This document shows, in pieces, positions 40,541 to 60,110 of a stretch of 64,000 bases of DNA. The notes beneath the pieces were generated by a model. The model saw only the letters and a program-made list of their open reading frames with translations, was not told the origin of the DNA and did not search any database. The stretch lies in assembly GCF_001577835.2 (NCBI RefSeq), contig NC_029516.1, forward strand, positions 70,191,221-70,255,220. The letters run 5' to 3'. Every line of letters starts with the position of its first letter. Positions within the stretch are counted from its first letter, which is position 1. The position numbers were made by a program, and so were the translations under genes. This stretch comes from Coturnix japonica. Its lineage: Eukaryota > Chordata > Aves > Galliformes > Phasianidae.

Positions 40541-41846
40541 CGCTGCTAGATAGGAATACTTGGCACTTCAGGCTCCAACTAGCATTGTGTCAACTGTCAC
40601 TGCATGCAAATACCAGATGGCTCTTTAGTCTTAGAATATTTAAGACACCTGATGCCAGTTTCCTTAAGTAGGCTGTATTGGTGCATAAAGTTTCTCTGTG
40701 CCCAGATATCTGCAGACAATTCTTCTTGCAAAAACCCTTCCTCCTTGGGCTTGCCATTGCAGAATCTTTGTCTACCCAGTCCTATGCTCTTTCTTTCACA
40801 CCACCATCTCCAAGAGTTCATTGATGCCATTTCTAATCCAGCTGCATTTGCTCATGTGGTGTGAGTTCCACCTTCTCCTCCAAGCTATTTCACTGCTCCA
40901 GCCTCACTAGCTCCTACACCTATACCAGCTTCCCTTGCTTTTGCATATCACCCAACTTTCCACCTCACCATCCTTGCAAGAATCTTGCACCCTTCCCAGT
41001 CCCTCTTTGGCCTCTCATTCCTCCCTTTATTCTTCCACCCTTGATTCTCAGAGCAAAAAGGCAGCTTCTAGGTTTGGAGATGACAGAATTGTCCAGCAGT
41101 GGCCCAGTACACACTGCATCAGGGATTTGCAAGGGAGATCTTGCTAGCCCCTCTCTGCAGACTATGTAAAGGATGACACCAATTGAATACATACACTAAA
41201 ACGGGAATCACCCGATCCCTCCCTGCTTCCTTCCAGTTAATCTTCCTTCTACACTTTACAGTGCTATGAAGCATCTGGAATTCTTGCCACCTATTTGCCA
41301 TTGTTAACCTCTCCATTGCAGCTAGTCTGCATTACCTATTAGGCACTGGGAGGACCAAGCAATCTTGGCTCCAGTGTCTCTGAGGAAGTGAAGGGGAAAG
41401 TGCCCCTGGCCACAGGTACCATCAGACTGTGCTTATGGCTTCTCATCTCTGTTCCACCTAACACAATAGCTGCAGTGGCTACCATCAAACCTTTTAAAGG
41501 AACAGTGAGGAGATAATTTCATCTCCAACAGGAGAAAAGGGAACTCAGCTGCTGTAGGACCACACCCAGGGACCTGCTCCAACAGCTCCCTTCTCAGTAA
41601 GACCAGGACTAAAGCAAATTCCTTTTCTGCCCATCTCAGAAGACTTCTTAGATGGTAGCACAGTGTCATACTCTCAATGCCTGGCAGCCCAGCAACTCTG
41701 GAGTGCTGCTACCAGCATGCACACCTTAGCTGGAACAGCAGGGAAGGCTGGGGAGGGCCTGGTGTAAAGCTGCAGGGAACCCAACTTGGCTCTGATGAGC
41801 TTCAGTCTCCAAAGTAAGTATCTGTAAGGGTCATTTAAGTAAGATT
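40541..41846. other. Spacer, no gene recognised
   Basis: A pyrimidine-rich stretch is at about 40865-41045. About 41525-41846 matches 24065-24321 of copy A; the part before it has no counterpart there. No gene is recognised. Confidence 0.55.
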
Positions 41847-41852
41847 TTTATT
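41847..41852 (-). terminator. Polyadenylation signal of trypsinogen II-B
   Basis: AATAAA on the minus strand, about 77 bp past the stop, as in copy A. Confidence 0.85.
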
Positions 41853-41928
41853 TGTGCTATTACCTTCTTAAGAGGAAGGTGATAGGGCAGGAAGGGAGCA
41901 GCCACTGAGCCAGGAGGCCATCTGGGTA

Positions 41929-45559
<3,631 letters not shown>

Positions 45560-45586
45560 GGCGCTTCCACCACCAAGCTCTGCAAC

Positions 45587-46586
45587 NNNNNNNNNNNNNN
45601 NNNNNNNNNNNNNNNNNNNNNNNNNNNNNNNNNNNNNNNNNNNNNNNNNNNNNNNNNNNNNNNNNNNNNNNNNNNNNNNNNNNNNNNNNNNNNNNNNNNN
45701 NNNNNNNNNNNNNNNNNNNNNNNNNNNNNNNNNNNNNNNNNNNNNNNNNNNNNNNNNNNNNNNNNNNNNNNNNNNNNNNNNNNNNNNNNNNNNNNNNNNN
45801 NNNNNNNNNNNNNNNNNNNNNNNNNNNNNNNNNNNNNNNNNNNNNNNNNNNNNNNNNNNNNNNNNNNNNNNNNNNNNNNNNNNNNNNNNNNNNNNNNNNN
45901 NNNNNNNNNNNNNNNNNNNNNNNNNNNNNNNNNNNNNNNNNNNNNNNNNNNNNNNNNNNNNNNNNNNNNNNNNNNNNNNNNNNNNNNNNNNNNNNNNNNN
46001 NNNNNNNNNNNNNNNNNNNNNNNNNNNNNNNNNNNNNNNNNNNNNNNNNNNNNNNNNNNNNNNNNNNNNNNNNNNNNNNNNNNNNNNNNNNNNNNNNNNN
46101 NNNNNNNNNNNNNNNNNNNNNNNNNNNNNNNNNNNNNNNNNNNNNNNNNNNNNNNNNNNNNNNNNNNNNNNNNNNNNNNNNNNNNNNNNNNNNNNNNNNN
46201 NNNNNNNNNNNNNNNNNNNNNNNNNNNNNNNNNNNNNNNNNNNNNNNNNNNNNNNNNNNNNNNNNNNNNNNNNNNNNNNNNNNNNNNNNNNNNNNNNNNN
46301 NNNNNNNNNNNNNNNNNNNNNNNNNNNNNNNNNNNNNNNNNNNNNNNNNNNNNNNNNNNNNNNNNNNNNNNNNNNNNNNNNNNNNNNNNNNNNNNNNNNN
46401 NNNNNNNNNNNNNNNNNNNNNNNNNNNNNNNNNNNNNNNNNNNNNNNNNNNNNNNNNNNNNNNNNNNNNNNNNNNNNNNNNNNNNNNNNNNNNNNNNNNN
46501 NNNNNNNNNNNNNNNNNNNNNNNNNNNNNNNNNNNNNNNNNNNNNNNNNNNNNNNNNNNNNNNNNNNNNNNNNNNNNNNNNNNNNN
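45587..46586. other. Assembly gap (1000 N)
   Basis: Exactly 1000 N, a placeholder size. The flanks match 27793 and 29151 in copy A, which are separated by about 1.36 kb there. Confidence 0.99.
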
Positions 46587-46938
46587 CTCCTGCTTTGTAC
46601 TTTACCACACACTCTCCTTAGTGCCATCACTGGGCCTGTGGGGAACTAGTGGCCAGGAACCTGGCTGTGCTTCTGTACCACTAATACTGAGAAGTATCTA
46701 AAGTGCCATTAGTAAGCCAGCAGTGCCTCAGTTCTTAATACTGTCCTATGGGTTTGTGTTTCTGAAGGCTTTTAGTCTTTAAGATAGATGCTGCTGCATT
46801 GCTTGCCGGACCCCCTTCCCTCCCGTGTCCGGGCTCCATTCCCCAACTTTGCCCTTGTTTTGCCTCCACTCTTCTTCTGCCCCTCTCCAATCAGTCTCCC
46901 ATTTTACAGAGGCTTTGTCTCTCCTTCAGGCAGTTTGA

Positions 46939-46977
46939 GGATTTGGTCATAGTGCTTAGTGCTCTTGCTGCATCGTG
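46939..46977 (-). promoter_or_regulatory. V2-b 23-bp recombination signal
   Basis: Minus strand: heptamer CACGATG (46971-46977), 23-bp spacer (46948-46970), nonamer ACCAAATCC (46939-46947). Confidence 0.8.
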
Positions 46978-47444
46978 TGATCACTCACAGCACAGAAGTA
47001 TGTGGCAGCATCCTTGGATGTCACATTCTTGATAGTCATAACAGAGAGTTTGTTCTCTCTGCTTACATCAAACTTGGCTTCGCTGTAACCTTCCTCATAA
47101 GAATTCTGCAGCCATGGAGCAGTGCTGACTATTAACTTCAGACTACTCCTTGACAGCTGCTGGTACCAGAACATATAGGCACGTGTAAGCATGGAATTAT
47201 CCTGATAGCAGGTGAGGTCCACACTCTCTCCAGCGCTCTTGAAGGCATCTTCTGGCCACTGCCTGATGGCGTATCCCACTCCAGGGCCTGAAGGAGTGAG
47301 TTAGAGGAAGTGAAAAGAAGTAAAGACAGTGGCTGCAAAAGTTCCCTCACCTTGCACCTGCCCCACATGGCCAGTAGGATAGCCACAATGCAGATGGATC
47401 TGCAGTCTCTCACCAAGTAGAAGAGCAAGCAAAATGGCCAGCAT
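46978..47444 (-). CDS. TRBV: T-cell receptor beta variable segment V2-b
   Basis: Leader exon 47414-47444 (MLAILLALLL) and V exon 46978-47287 (310 nt). It is nearly identical to V2-a except in CDR1, where it reads YQDNSMLTRAYMF against YQNMDMRAYMF, two codons longer, and reads IRQWPED for IMQWPED. Ends TYFCAVSD. Intact. Confidence 0.88.
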
Positions 47445-48914
47445 GATGACAAGCAGTTGTCTCAGAAGAGAATGAGGAAGGCAAGAGAGGCTGGAAAGAC
47501 TGACACCCCTCCCCTTCTTCTGATTTTCCCATAAAGCTTTGGAGGAGGACAGAGAAGACACGTTTTACATCTGAAAACATTGTTGAGTCATTAAAAGCAA
47601 AAGCAAGTGTTTGTGTGGCTGTAAGTTTTGTCTGTCTTGAGCTGGCCTGCCAGAGAAGTGGAGTTCTGAGCTCATGACAAAAAGATGGGAGTGTTTTCAG
47701 ACCAAAAATTTTCTGTCTGGATGTTGCACTGTCCATCATTTGCATGTCTGGGCCTACCAGCCACAGACCCAATCAGTGATTTTTTAGTTTGTTTTCACCA
47801 GTGGCTGCAACTCGAGACATCTCCCCTGAGTTCATTACTCCAGGAAATTTAAACCTACATTCAAACCTAAATGCTGGAGAGGTACTCTTAATCCATGAAA
47901 GACAGTTACACCTTACAACTCTGAACTTCTGTCAGACAGAAGCAAAATATAAAGGAGGCACAAAAGTTGTGCTCAGTTGATCAAGTTCTGTTGTGCCAGA
48001 CTTGTTAAACAGCCTTTCTTCTGACAAACATCAGACCTTAGCTCCAGGACAGTCAAACTATTTCAGGAAAGAAAGAGTCCGTGGAGACTATGGGAGCTAA
48101 TTCAGGGATTATCCTATGTAGGAACTCTGAGTCAAGGCAAAACCGCGCAAGTGCTGCTGGGCACAACATTCTTCTAGAGTCAGACACATGAGAGTTTATC
48201 TCTTGTTAAAGATGAGCGTTTTTATTCAGAGCAACTTTTCTGTCTCTGGAAGGACAAAATGATTGTGAGCTCTTGGAGAGAAGGATGTATAGGGAAGACA
48301 CAACACAAGATCTATAGTGTTTCTTGAGTGACTTGTGTAACATTGCTGCCTACTGGAAAGAAGTTAGAAATTCATCCCCTTTATTTTCAGCTCAAGACTT
48401 TTGAGGTTCATCCCAGAGATTCAAGGAGAGCAGCTGTCTGGATCATAATCGGGAGCCAGAGCACAGATCACAGGTACCAGCAGATGGAGAAACAAGAGTG
48501 AGTGAACTTAAGAACTAGTAACTGTCCCTGTGTGAGTGTCTGTGTGAGTGTAAGCACTTGCAGGTGTGAGGATACGTGAGACTAGGTACGAGGAAATACA
48601 GTGCAGATTCAAGGGCCAGCAAAGGGGCAGGATTTGTGTCTGAACACAGCTGTGGAAAGGATACCAACTGTACATGAACTGGTACTTTTATTGTTTCAGA
48701 ACCAGCATAGTATGCAGTTGGATTTCACGGTACATCACGACGACATTGCTTAGTAGTTTCTTGCTTTGGAAAAAATCAGGAACTCATCACTGAGTGCTTA
48801 CACCTCAACAGTAATTCAGTGCATTAAGGACACTATGTGGGGAGGGATGCTGCTTTAGAACCCTTACCTCGAAAGACACTGGTGTCTCTTTGTATCTGAC
48901 AGACCTAAAAATCA
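47445..48914. other. Spacer upstream of V2-b
   Basis: Paralogous to 30005-31440. No other gene is recognised. Confidence 0.6.
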
Positions 48915-49417
48915 ATGCACCATAGCATCATGTAGTGCATTAGGAGTTAAAGTGTTAATGCTCACATTACAACTACAAGCCTGGAGGAGAAGAACTACAT
49001 TCTCGAGGAGGCTTAGTGGTCAGAGAGAGGATAAGATATAACTCCTGGCAAGGTCACCTGAACAGGCTTTTTATCCTGGCACTCTTCTCCTTCGCTTCTC
49101 CTCGCTGCTGCCTGTCCCGACTGCGCACATCGCTTCAGTATCAGTGTAAGGCCTTCAGCTTTTTGGACAGTCTCACTTTCATTATATTTGTTTTCTTAGC
49201 TTCAATTCTAACTATATTGTATTATAGTGTGCTATCTTGCATTCCGATACTATATTCAGTATATTAGTTTGTTTCTCCTAAGATTGTTGCCACAGTTTTT
49301 AATTATTTTGGGGTCCCCTGTTTACCTTTTCCTGAGGTGTGGATTTTGCAAAATCCTTCCACCAGACAAGTCACAAAACTGGACCAAAACAGCCCGCAAA
49401 CCATTGAAAAAGGGGTA
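48915..49417 (+). mobile_element. LTR-like fossil, partial
   Basis: Related to 31670-32206 and in the same position relative to the V1 gene, but its left end is not present. Shared position indicates it was duplicated with V1-b and V1-c rather than inserted twice. Confidence 0.72.
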
Positions 49418-49920
49418 AACTGAATGGACACTGATTGTCTTACAGCTTAACAGGCTGTAGCAATGACATAGGTATGAAGCAAAAAGGAACAGATGCAGCA
49501 CACATAAAACTGATGCTTCATTCAGAAGAAAGCTGGACTATGTAAGCAATTTCAGAATAGACAGAAATCTGTACTTTACTGGAATATCATTTTACCTTAG
49601 GTTGCATACTACTATAACACACCACCCCAGTTCTTCTGAGGCCCTAATTATTTCAGTTCTTGAGATCAAGACAGCCTGTCCAGGCTCAGTGAGTATCATT
49701 CTATCTCTGGATTGATTAACAAACTGTCAGGATTGTTATGAAGTGACAGAGGATCAAGAGCTGATTAGAAAAGAGGAATTCAGCAATTAAATTGAACCTG
49801 CTTGACCTCTCTTGGTCCAGCTCCTCAGCAACCTTTGCCCTATGAAGATCCAGCTGGCCTACATTCCAGTATCCTCTGCTGAGAGCTACTCCCTTCTGGG
49901 GGAGGGTACTGGAGAGGAGG

Positions 49921-49959
49921 AGTTTATGTACAGAAAGGAAGTGACTTTGAAGTGTTGTG
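49921..49959 (-). promoter_or_regulatory. V1-c 23-bp recombination signal
   Basis: Minus strand: heptamer CACAACA (49953-49959), 23-bp spacer (49930-49952), nonamer ACATAAACT (49921-49929). Confidence 0.9.
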
Positions 49960-50378
49960 TCCAAACTGGAGGCACAGAAATAGACAGCTGAATGGTTTTT
50001 CTTTACAGACACGATATCTAAATGAAAGTCCTCTTTGCCTAACCTCTTAGCCTCGTAACCAGTGTGAACATCACCCTTATAATCCTGATTTTCTCCATAT
50101 GAATAATAGATTAATTGCAGGCCCTTCCCTGGCTGCTGTAGATACCAATACATATTATTGTGATTATCATTTTGACTGCATCTCAGAGTAGCATTCTCAT
50201 CTTCTTTCAGCACCAGACTTGAGGTTTGGGTTATCTTAGCTCCTGTGAGAAAAAAAAACAAAAGAAACACAGTCAAAAAGCAGACTACATTGTGCCCTCA
50301 GCAGAACAGGCATGAAGTCTCAGCTGATGGCTTACTCGCTCCAAAGAAGTACAAGACCATGCACCAAACTGTCCGCAT
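49960..50378 (-). CDS. TRBV: T-cell receptor beta variable segment V1-c
   Basis: Leader exon 50336-50378 (MRTVWCMVLYFFGA) and V exon 49960-50242 (283 nt). The domain begins AKITQTSSLVLKEDENATLR, then CSQNDNHNNMYWYLQQPG and a YFCASSLD end. Intact. Closest to V1-b. Its promoter octamer differs from the other copies. Confidence 0.92.
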
Positions 50379-50428
50379 TCTCACGGCTGCCTCAGAAGCC
50401 AGAGAGCATGCCGTGGTGAGGGACATAC

Positions 50429-50463
50429 TTATATAGGTCTGTTTCCATTTCCCTTAAACCAAT
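50429..50463 (-). promoter_or_regulatory. V1-c promoter elements
   Basis: Minus strand ATTGG (50459-50463) and TATATAA (50429-50435) are kept, but the octamer position (50441-50448) reads ATGGAAAC instead of ATGCAAAC. Confidence 0.7.
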
Positions 50464-50589
50464 AGGAACAACTTCTGTAGCAGTAGATCTGTGGTGAAAA
50501 CCAAGCTTCTTCCTGCATGAATTTTCAAGCAAACACATTGCGTTAACTGTAACTGTTGAAAATATGTAGAATCTTTCAAACTGATTCAG

Positions 50590-50850
50590 ATGGAAAATAT
50601 TCTGTCAGACAGGATAGTATTGATGGGAGATTGTTTAAAACTGAACCATAGGAAATTTAGAGTGGGTTTTTTTCAGAAATGGTAGTGGTGCACAGGCACT
50701 GCATATCCAGCAACGTGGTAGATGGCCCATCCCTGAAACGTTCAAAGAGACCTTATCCAGCAGTAAGTGTTCGTTATTATTGCAGGGCAGTTGGACTGGA
50801 TGACCTTTAAAGGTCCCTTCCAACTCAAATAATTCTGTTCTAAGCATGTA
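50590..50850 (+). repeat. CR1-related tail upstream of V1-c
   Basis: Counterpart of 20290-20620, slightly shorter, with TTGGACTGGATGACCTTTAA and GGTCCCTTCCAACTC. Confidence 0.78.
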
Positions 50851-52818
50851 CTGTGTACAATGGTTTCTGTAACTATAGCTTCCATGGCCTTCCCCTCATC
50901 TGGAAAAGAAGAGTAAACACAAGGAGAACAACTATTTCTCAAATAGCTTCTCTCAAAACAGTTGTTTGTTCTGCAGTGCCACCTCAAGTCTTGCAGGAAA
51001 AAGCACTGCTGGGGAGAAACTGCTTTTTCAGAACTGGAATAGAGCACTGCGACTGCAGAACTTCAGGATAACAACGTCCACTGAAGATTTGGCTGGTTTC
51101 CTACTGGGTAATGGGAAGTGCACAGCTGTGATCAGTCTATAACCGCCTCATTTATTTGCTGGACTTTGAAGGTTACTGATATGTTCACAGGGCCTTGCAA
51201 TAGCACTTGCTGACCTAAACTAAAAATACCTGGGAGCTGAGAAATGGATAAATACTAAGTTATTGAGTTTGAAGTGCTATTTTTGAGTGTTCATGTAAAA
51301 GATGTGAGATACAACAGTATGCAACATCACGATTTTCAGGAACTAGTAGCTTACTACAGGAGAAAAGAATAACAACAACAACTCAGATTACTCAGATGTC
51401 ACTCCCAAAGTAGCCACCACAGCGTTTATCTTCCTTAGCACTTCTGTCATAAAACAGAATTCCCAAAGCTTTCACAGGCCAGTGCAATCTCTTATAATAA
51501 TCCCTAGATGGCAACAGAACGTGGTAAAAATGATCTCTAAAGAAGATACAGAAGTGAGTAAGCAAGTCAGTCTATGAGAGACAATGCTGTCCCAGTGCTT
51601 TTCTCATAGTGATTCTTTTGCCTGATTCAAGCAGTGATGAAATCATAGCCCTGAGGTTGTTGTACAGAGCAAAACAGTGCTCCCTGGTTGCAAGGAATGG
51701 TGTGCTATGCTTCTGGCTGAACAGCTCATAGAGTCAGAAGAGCACAGGTTTCCAGGGTGTGTAGGGCCAACAGCAGTGGTATGTGGAGATGTGAGTCTTT
51801 CAGAAATGGCTTTTGGACTGGATTAACTGAGAAAAGCAACTGAACTTAACTTTGACAGTCTGCCAGAGAATGAACCTCCATCCTGATCAACCTGTGTGCT
51901 GCTTCTGTTATGATAAAGACAGAATTTAACCAAGCTCCCCTATTCCAACCACATACTTCTGGATGGGACCAAATTTGAACATAAAAAAGACTATATCAAA
52001 CAAATGCTCCTATTCATGGAAAGGAGGACATCTAATGTGGGCCATATGAGCTGTATCTGTAATGGTTGAATTCCTGCAAATTGAATCTAATCTGTAGCAT
52101 ATCCATTTATTTATCTCCTTTCATCTTCTGCTCTCATCTCTCTCTACTGTTGGCAGCCCTAGTTCTATTCATTTCACGAGTTTACATTTTAGGAAGAATA
52201 TTTCAAATTTCTGACAACAGTCTCTCTCTTTTCCAGTGGATTTGGGGCTCTTCTTTTTCATTTATTTAAAGAAAAAATTAATATTTAGAAGGGAATAAAA
52301 TATGATAGTATTGAAGAGAGGGAGATGATTTTGCTTTCCTTCCATATAATGGAAAACAAATTTATTAAAAGCAAACCTAAGAAATTGATACAAATGACAT
52401 ATTTCTTCAACAAATGTACAGTATCTTTTAATCCACTACATACAGTGTTCAGGTTCTGGTTAAAGCCTGCTTTCTTATTTATGACAGGACCAGCACAGAG
52501 AGATCTCAAAGGTTCACTATGAACTGGTGCAATGAGAAGCCACCCATCTTCCAAAAAAATATATACCTCTATTTTGAAAGTTGTTCTTTGGAATAAGTGA
52601 AGACAGCTCTGTATCTTAGGAAAGGTTTATGATTAACTTTTACGTTATTTGTAATGACTATCGCTACCTTCCAGTGCCTACATTTGGATCTTTGAGTTTT
52701 CCACTGTTTAATTTTCCTCCAGAAAACCTTGGGTTAAAGATAAGCCATTTCAGAAAATATATTTCTTGCAGCTCCCGTTGCCAGTCCACCAGTCTGGGAT
52801 CGAGGCTGTGTCAAGATC
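50851..52818. other. Spacer and trypsinogen I upstream region
   Basis: 50851-51860 matches the V1 flank at 20621-21600. 51860-52700 holds nothing recognised. Just before the trypsinogen ATG a TTTCTTGCAG acceptor-like site lies at about 52761-52770, so an untranslated first exon is possible; no clear TATA box was found. Confidence 0.5.
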
Positions 52819-55940
<3,122 letters not shown>

Positions 55941-56020
55941 GACACTCATTTTACCTGACCTGTTTTTCCTCCTCCTCGTTTCCTTCTGCTTTAGAACTAG
56001 ATGTACAAAAACTAACAAAT

Positions 56021-56026
56021 AATAAA
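56021..56026 (+). terminator. Polyadenylation signal of trypsinogen I
   Basis: AATAAA about 80 bp after the stop codon. Confidence 0.88.
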
Positions 56027-56085
56027 CATATTCTGACAGCCTTACTTTGTGCAGAGTTCTGATTCTTTTTTCCATTGTTTATCAA

Positions 56086-57489
56086 TTGGGGAACACAGAC
56101 AAGTAGTATCAATATCTGTCTATCTATGGATCTATCTAATATTTGTAGTGTCTCTCAACTGGAAGAATCTTGGAACTCTTTTTAGCCTCAACTTCAGGAG
56201 TCCTTCAGTCGGTTATGTCAAGCATTTTGGGGTAGAAGATATTTTCTGTTTATAATCATGTAGTCAAATGCTACACATCCACATAAAGCAGCTGAAAGAG
56301 TGTGGTGAGCTACAGAGGCAACGTGCTTCTATTACAGAAAACAGCAGGCAGCAAAACAAGCACTCCTGATCTTCCCCAACCCACCGTCATTAGACAGAAC
56401 ATTTCCTAGTACAAAATGACTGAGAGCTCTACCTGGGGAATGAAGGCAAGCTCTTGCTAGGGCTTGTTCTCATGTGCCAGTACTGTGACCTACCAAGGCT
56501 ATTTTACTAAATTGCTGGGGCTACTCTCCATACCATTTTGCTCATTGGACATGCTGGGCATTCGTTTTCCAGGAATAGTCAAAAGAACAGTGATGTTCCT
56601 TGGCTTTCGATTTCAATTCCAGTTGCCCCAGTCAGCCCCGAGAGTCCATGAAAAAACTTCCAAAGTTGCCCATGGGCTGTGCCGCTGTCTCCTGGGAAAA
56701 AAAAAAAAAAAAAAAAAAAGGAGAGCTAATAAGGAAAAAATGTGAGAAAATTAGGACAAAAAAAGGGAGTGGAGAGAAGTGGGGAGCAAAGCAACAAATA
56801 CCACTTTTAAATGCTCAGCTCTTTCAGATGCTTTGTTGCTGATATACCTCTTAGATAATTAATAGGTATCTGAGCCAGGAAAAATTACAATATGCAAACA
56901 AGATCAGAGCATAGCATGGTGTCTTGCTGCTCTGAAAGTCATTGTTGAATTCCTTCTCAGCATCTTTCTTCATGGCTTTCTTTTCTTCTGGAAAAATCAT
57001 CCTTCCCTTCTGTCTGCCTGGACCAGGAGACAGAGTTCTTAGCAGGGAGCTTTTGAAAGTCACAGGTTTTCCCTCCATGACCTGTGCGAGTGGAGACTTG
57101 AATATTCTTGCTTGGTATTGTTCCACAAAAATCAAATTTGTTACCTGATGTGCAGTGAGCCGATTCCCACACACACAAGGGAGACATTTATTTTATATGG
57201 TCCCCGTCCTCTGCTTCTGTCTACTCCAATGCTCAATGCCTCCTGTAGGCAAAGAAGAAATTCCGATTCTGAGATTAAATGTCAGACTTGGTATTCAAAT
57301 TGTTGAAATGTTCTTATGGGCTCACCCTTCTCATATGGTTGGAACAGTATTTACACCTCTGATAGACTCAACAGTGAAAAGGAAGATAACAAAGTTGTTC
57401 CCTTTCTGTACTTGTACCGGATAAGGATGGAATGGAATTTGACACTATGGAAGCACATGCGGCACAGGTTGATATCACACCAGTGTTTT
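56086..57489. other. Spacer, no gene recognised
   Basis: Contains an A-rich run at 56698-56719. No gene or repeat family could be named. Confidence 0.5.
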
Positions 57490-57779
57490 ACCTACTGCTT
57501 GTCATCAGAAAGTCTGGGAAGAAAACCCTCTAGCTCCAAGGTGGTGTTAGAAATTGACATTATTTTTGTTCACAGTATGTTCCATGCAACAGACAAATCA
57601 AGCATGTGATCTAGGAATTTTTACCCGGAAGGGTTAAACTGAATGGACATAGATTGTCTTACAGCTTAACAGGCTGTAGCAATGACATAGGTATGAGGCA
57701 TAAAGAAATAGATATAGCACACATAAAAGCTGGACTGTGTAAGCAATTTCTGGAAAAAAAAAAAAAAAAAAAAAAAAAT
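57490..57779. repeat. Truncated copy of the V1 downstream flank
   Basis: Matches 60455-60750 (CAGAAAGTCTGGG...CTCCAAGGTGGT, then the block GATTGTCTTACAGCTTAACA with GGCTGTAGCAATGA also found after every V1 gene). It stops in a long poly-A run next to a 25-N gap, exactly where the V1 unit should continue. Confidence 0.8.
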
Positions 57780-57804
57780 NNNNNNNNNNNNNNNNNNNNN
57801 NNNN
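57780..57804. other. Assembly gap (25 N)
   Basis: A run of N directly after a homopolymer A tract. Confidence 0.99.
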
Positions 57805-60110
57805 CAATCCTTCACCAAATTCAATCACCAGAACTGGAAATAAGATCTCAGCTGTGGCGCTCCCTGGAATTTGGTTGAAGACAAGAAAAGTATCCCAGCA
57901 TGAAAAGAGTTAATTAGCATACATGGACTGATAGACACGGACTTCTCTCAATTACCATGATGGCTGTTGCAGACAAGGTAAAGTGACATTCCTTCGCCTT
58001 TTTTTCCAGTGGTCCATGCCTAAGTGAAGCTTGGTGGAATACAGAAACCTGGCACTCCCAACGTACGGCAGACCGAGAGACCATTAGCTCAGCTAAAAGT
58101 CATTCCTGTCACTCTGGCTACAAATCCGAAACGCTCAACTAAACGATATTCACTCTCATCAAACTTTTCCAGACACAGGCCACACTTCAACTCCTATTGT
58201 CAACACGGTTCCTCTTGCCTACCCAGCTGTGTGTCAACTGGAAATCGTGCCTGATCTCCGGATGGGGCAACACCACTTCAGCAGTGGCAGTGACGTACTG
58301 GTGGGGAACGGATAGCATCCTGAGGACCCTGGAGAGTAGTCTAAGAGCCCACAATAAGCCGTAAACATACAGCGGTAAGAGAAAAGAGAAAGTGCTGCAG
58401 GGCAAGCATTCTTGACGAATAAGCATTTTAAAATGTCAGTCATTGCAGGACAACAAATCATTCCGCTGCCCAGACAGCAAGACTTTCTAAGACGTAATCT
58501 TACTTCTGTTTGGGAAATGGCATATGTTAAGTCATTTAATGCCCTCTGCTAACAGATGTCCCACATTGCTGACATCTTGAGTCCTGGCCACCAATCAGCT
58601 AGTTCAGGAGTCCAAGCACGAGTGATTTAATTAGCGGGACGTTCTGAGAATATCACAAAAACATGTGAATGTGGATCTAAAACGCTTCAGGAGAGCTCCA
58701 CTCTTCTCCACTGATGGTCAGAGGTTGGGTGGAGACCATTTCTAATTCTCCTGACCAAAATACAACCTGCACCAAGAAGAGGGGTTAGTTTTGCCTGAGG
58801 CACAAGATTTCTTCCCCATATATGCTGAAAGAGGATCTTCCTTCCAAAGCCACCATCTGATTACTTCTAGACATAGGGGTATAAACAGAGGCGCCGCGTG
58901 ACTTGAATTGTGTCCTATCTTAAAGCAAACATAGAGCTACAAGCTGTTCAAAGACAAATGAGAACTGCTAAATCCAGTGTGTGTCCAGCAATGATTTTCT
59001 GTAAGTGAAAGAATGCTTTGATTTTCCATGACCTGAAATACTGCTAGATACACCAACAATGAATTTCTCTTTGCTTTCTTGTAGATAGAAGCCATTATAT
59101 CTATTGCAGTGCTCTGAATGCCCCTGTACTCTCCTCAAGCCAGTGCAGCAGCGCTTACGCCTGGTCCGAATACCAGTACAGATCTGCATAGGATACCTGA
59201 AGTGGAGGAAAATGTGACCCTTCCTGCCAGGTAAAACATCTGGCCACTCTCTCTACTGTTCCTAATCCGTGTCTTCCCTCTCGCAGGGGATGATGCCACA
59301 TGGAAGACACTCAGTGGCATGTTTTTGAAAACCATTCTTTCTGGCATGCCATGGAGCCTTAGACGTAGAGGTTGCCTATTTAGATGATTGTAGCACTGAT
59401 CAATACAAAGGGAAAGGTGGTAGATGACAAAAAGATTGGTACAATAGAGAAAGTGCCATATGGGAAGGGAAAAAATTCCTCATAGCATCTGAAGATATTC
59501 CAGATTTGCAGGAAAAAGCTTCACCATGGAGGGATCTGCTAGAGAAAGAGTCTTTCCTAAGAGGCAGTCATCACTTAAATGAGGTCGTAAGTGACGCATG
59601 CAGCAGGCTGCCAGCCTTTCTTCATACACAGCTGAATTATCATCAACCTTTGCCTCGCAGGGCTGAAATGGGTCCTTTGTCCAGGTTCTTCAGTCACCGG
59701 TTCCACCCCATTTACTTAACCACTGTCCATACACTTGTCATCTTTTTTCACTCTGTGGATCAACTTTCAATTTGTTGTGTTTGACTTATGATATTGGGAA
59801 TTATGGCCTTCTTGCTGATAACCGCTTGCTGAGTCAACCTGTATCTTTATTTTGCACAGGAGGAATTCTGGTGTCCAGTAGTCTGCAACGGACAGCTTCA
59901 GGGTATTGTTTCCTTTGGGGCCTATGGATGTGCCAAAAAGGTTATCCTGAGTGGTTTAACTTAAGGTTTGCAATTAATGTTTCCTGGATTCAATCAACTA
60001 TGTTTCCAACTGAGACACTCATTTTACCCTGAACTGTTATCTCTCTCCCTCTCGTTCCTCTCTGCTTTGGAACCAAATGTACAAAAACTAAAAAAATAAA
60101 CATTTTCTGG
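57805..60110 (+). pseudogene. Damaged second copy of trypsinogen I exons 3-5
   Basis: Aligns along its length with 54082-56085, including introns, exon 3 (about 58020-58290), exon 4 (about 59085-59230), exon 5 (about 59860-60020) and the poly-A signal region. Exons 1-2 are absent. Extra single bases occur every few tens of bases in exons and introns alike, destroying every frame, while substitutions are few. About 280 bp near 58757-59040 has no counterpart in the intact gene. Either a pseudogene or an uncorrected long-read patch; the even spread and insertion bias favour sequence error, at least in part. Confidence 0.8.
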
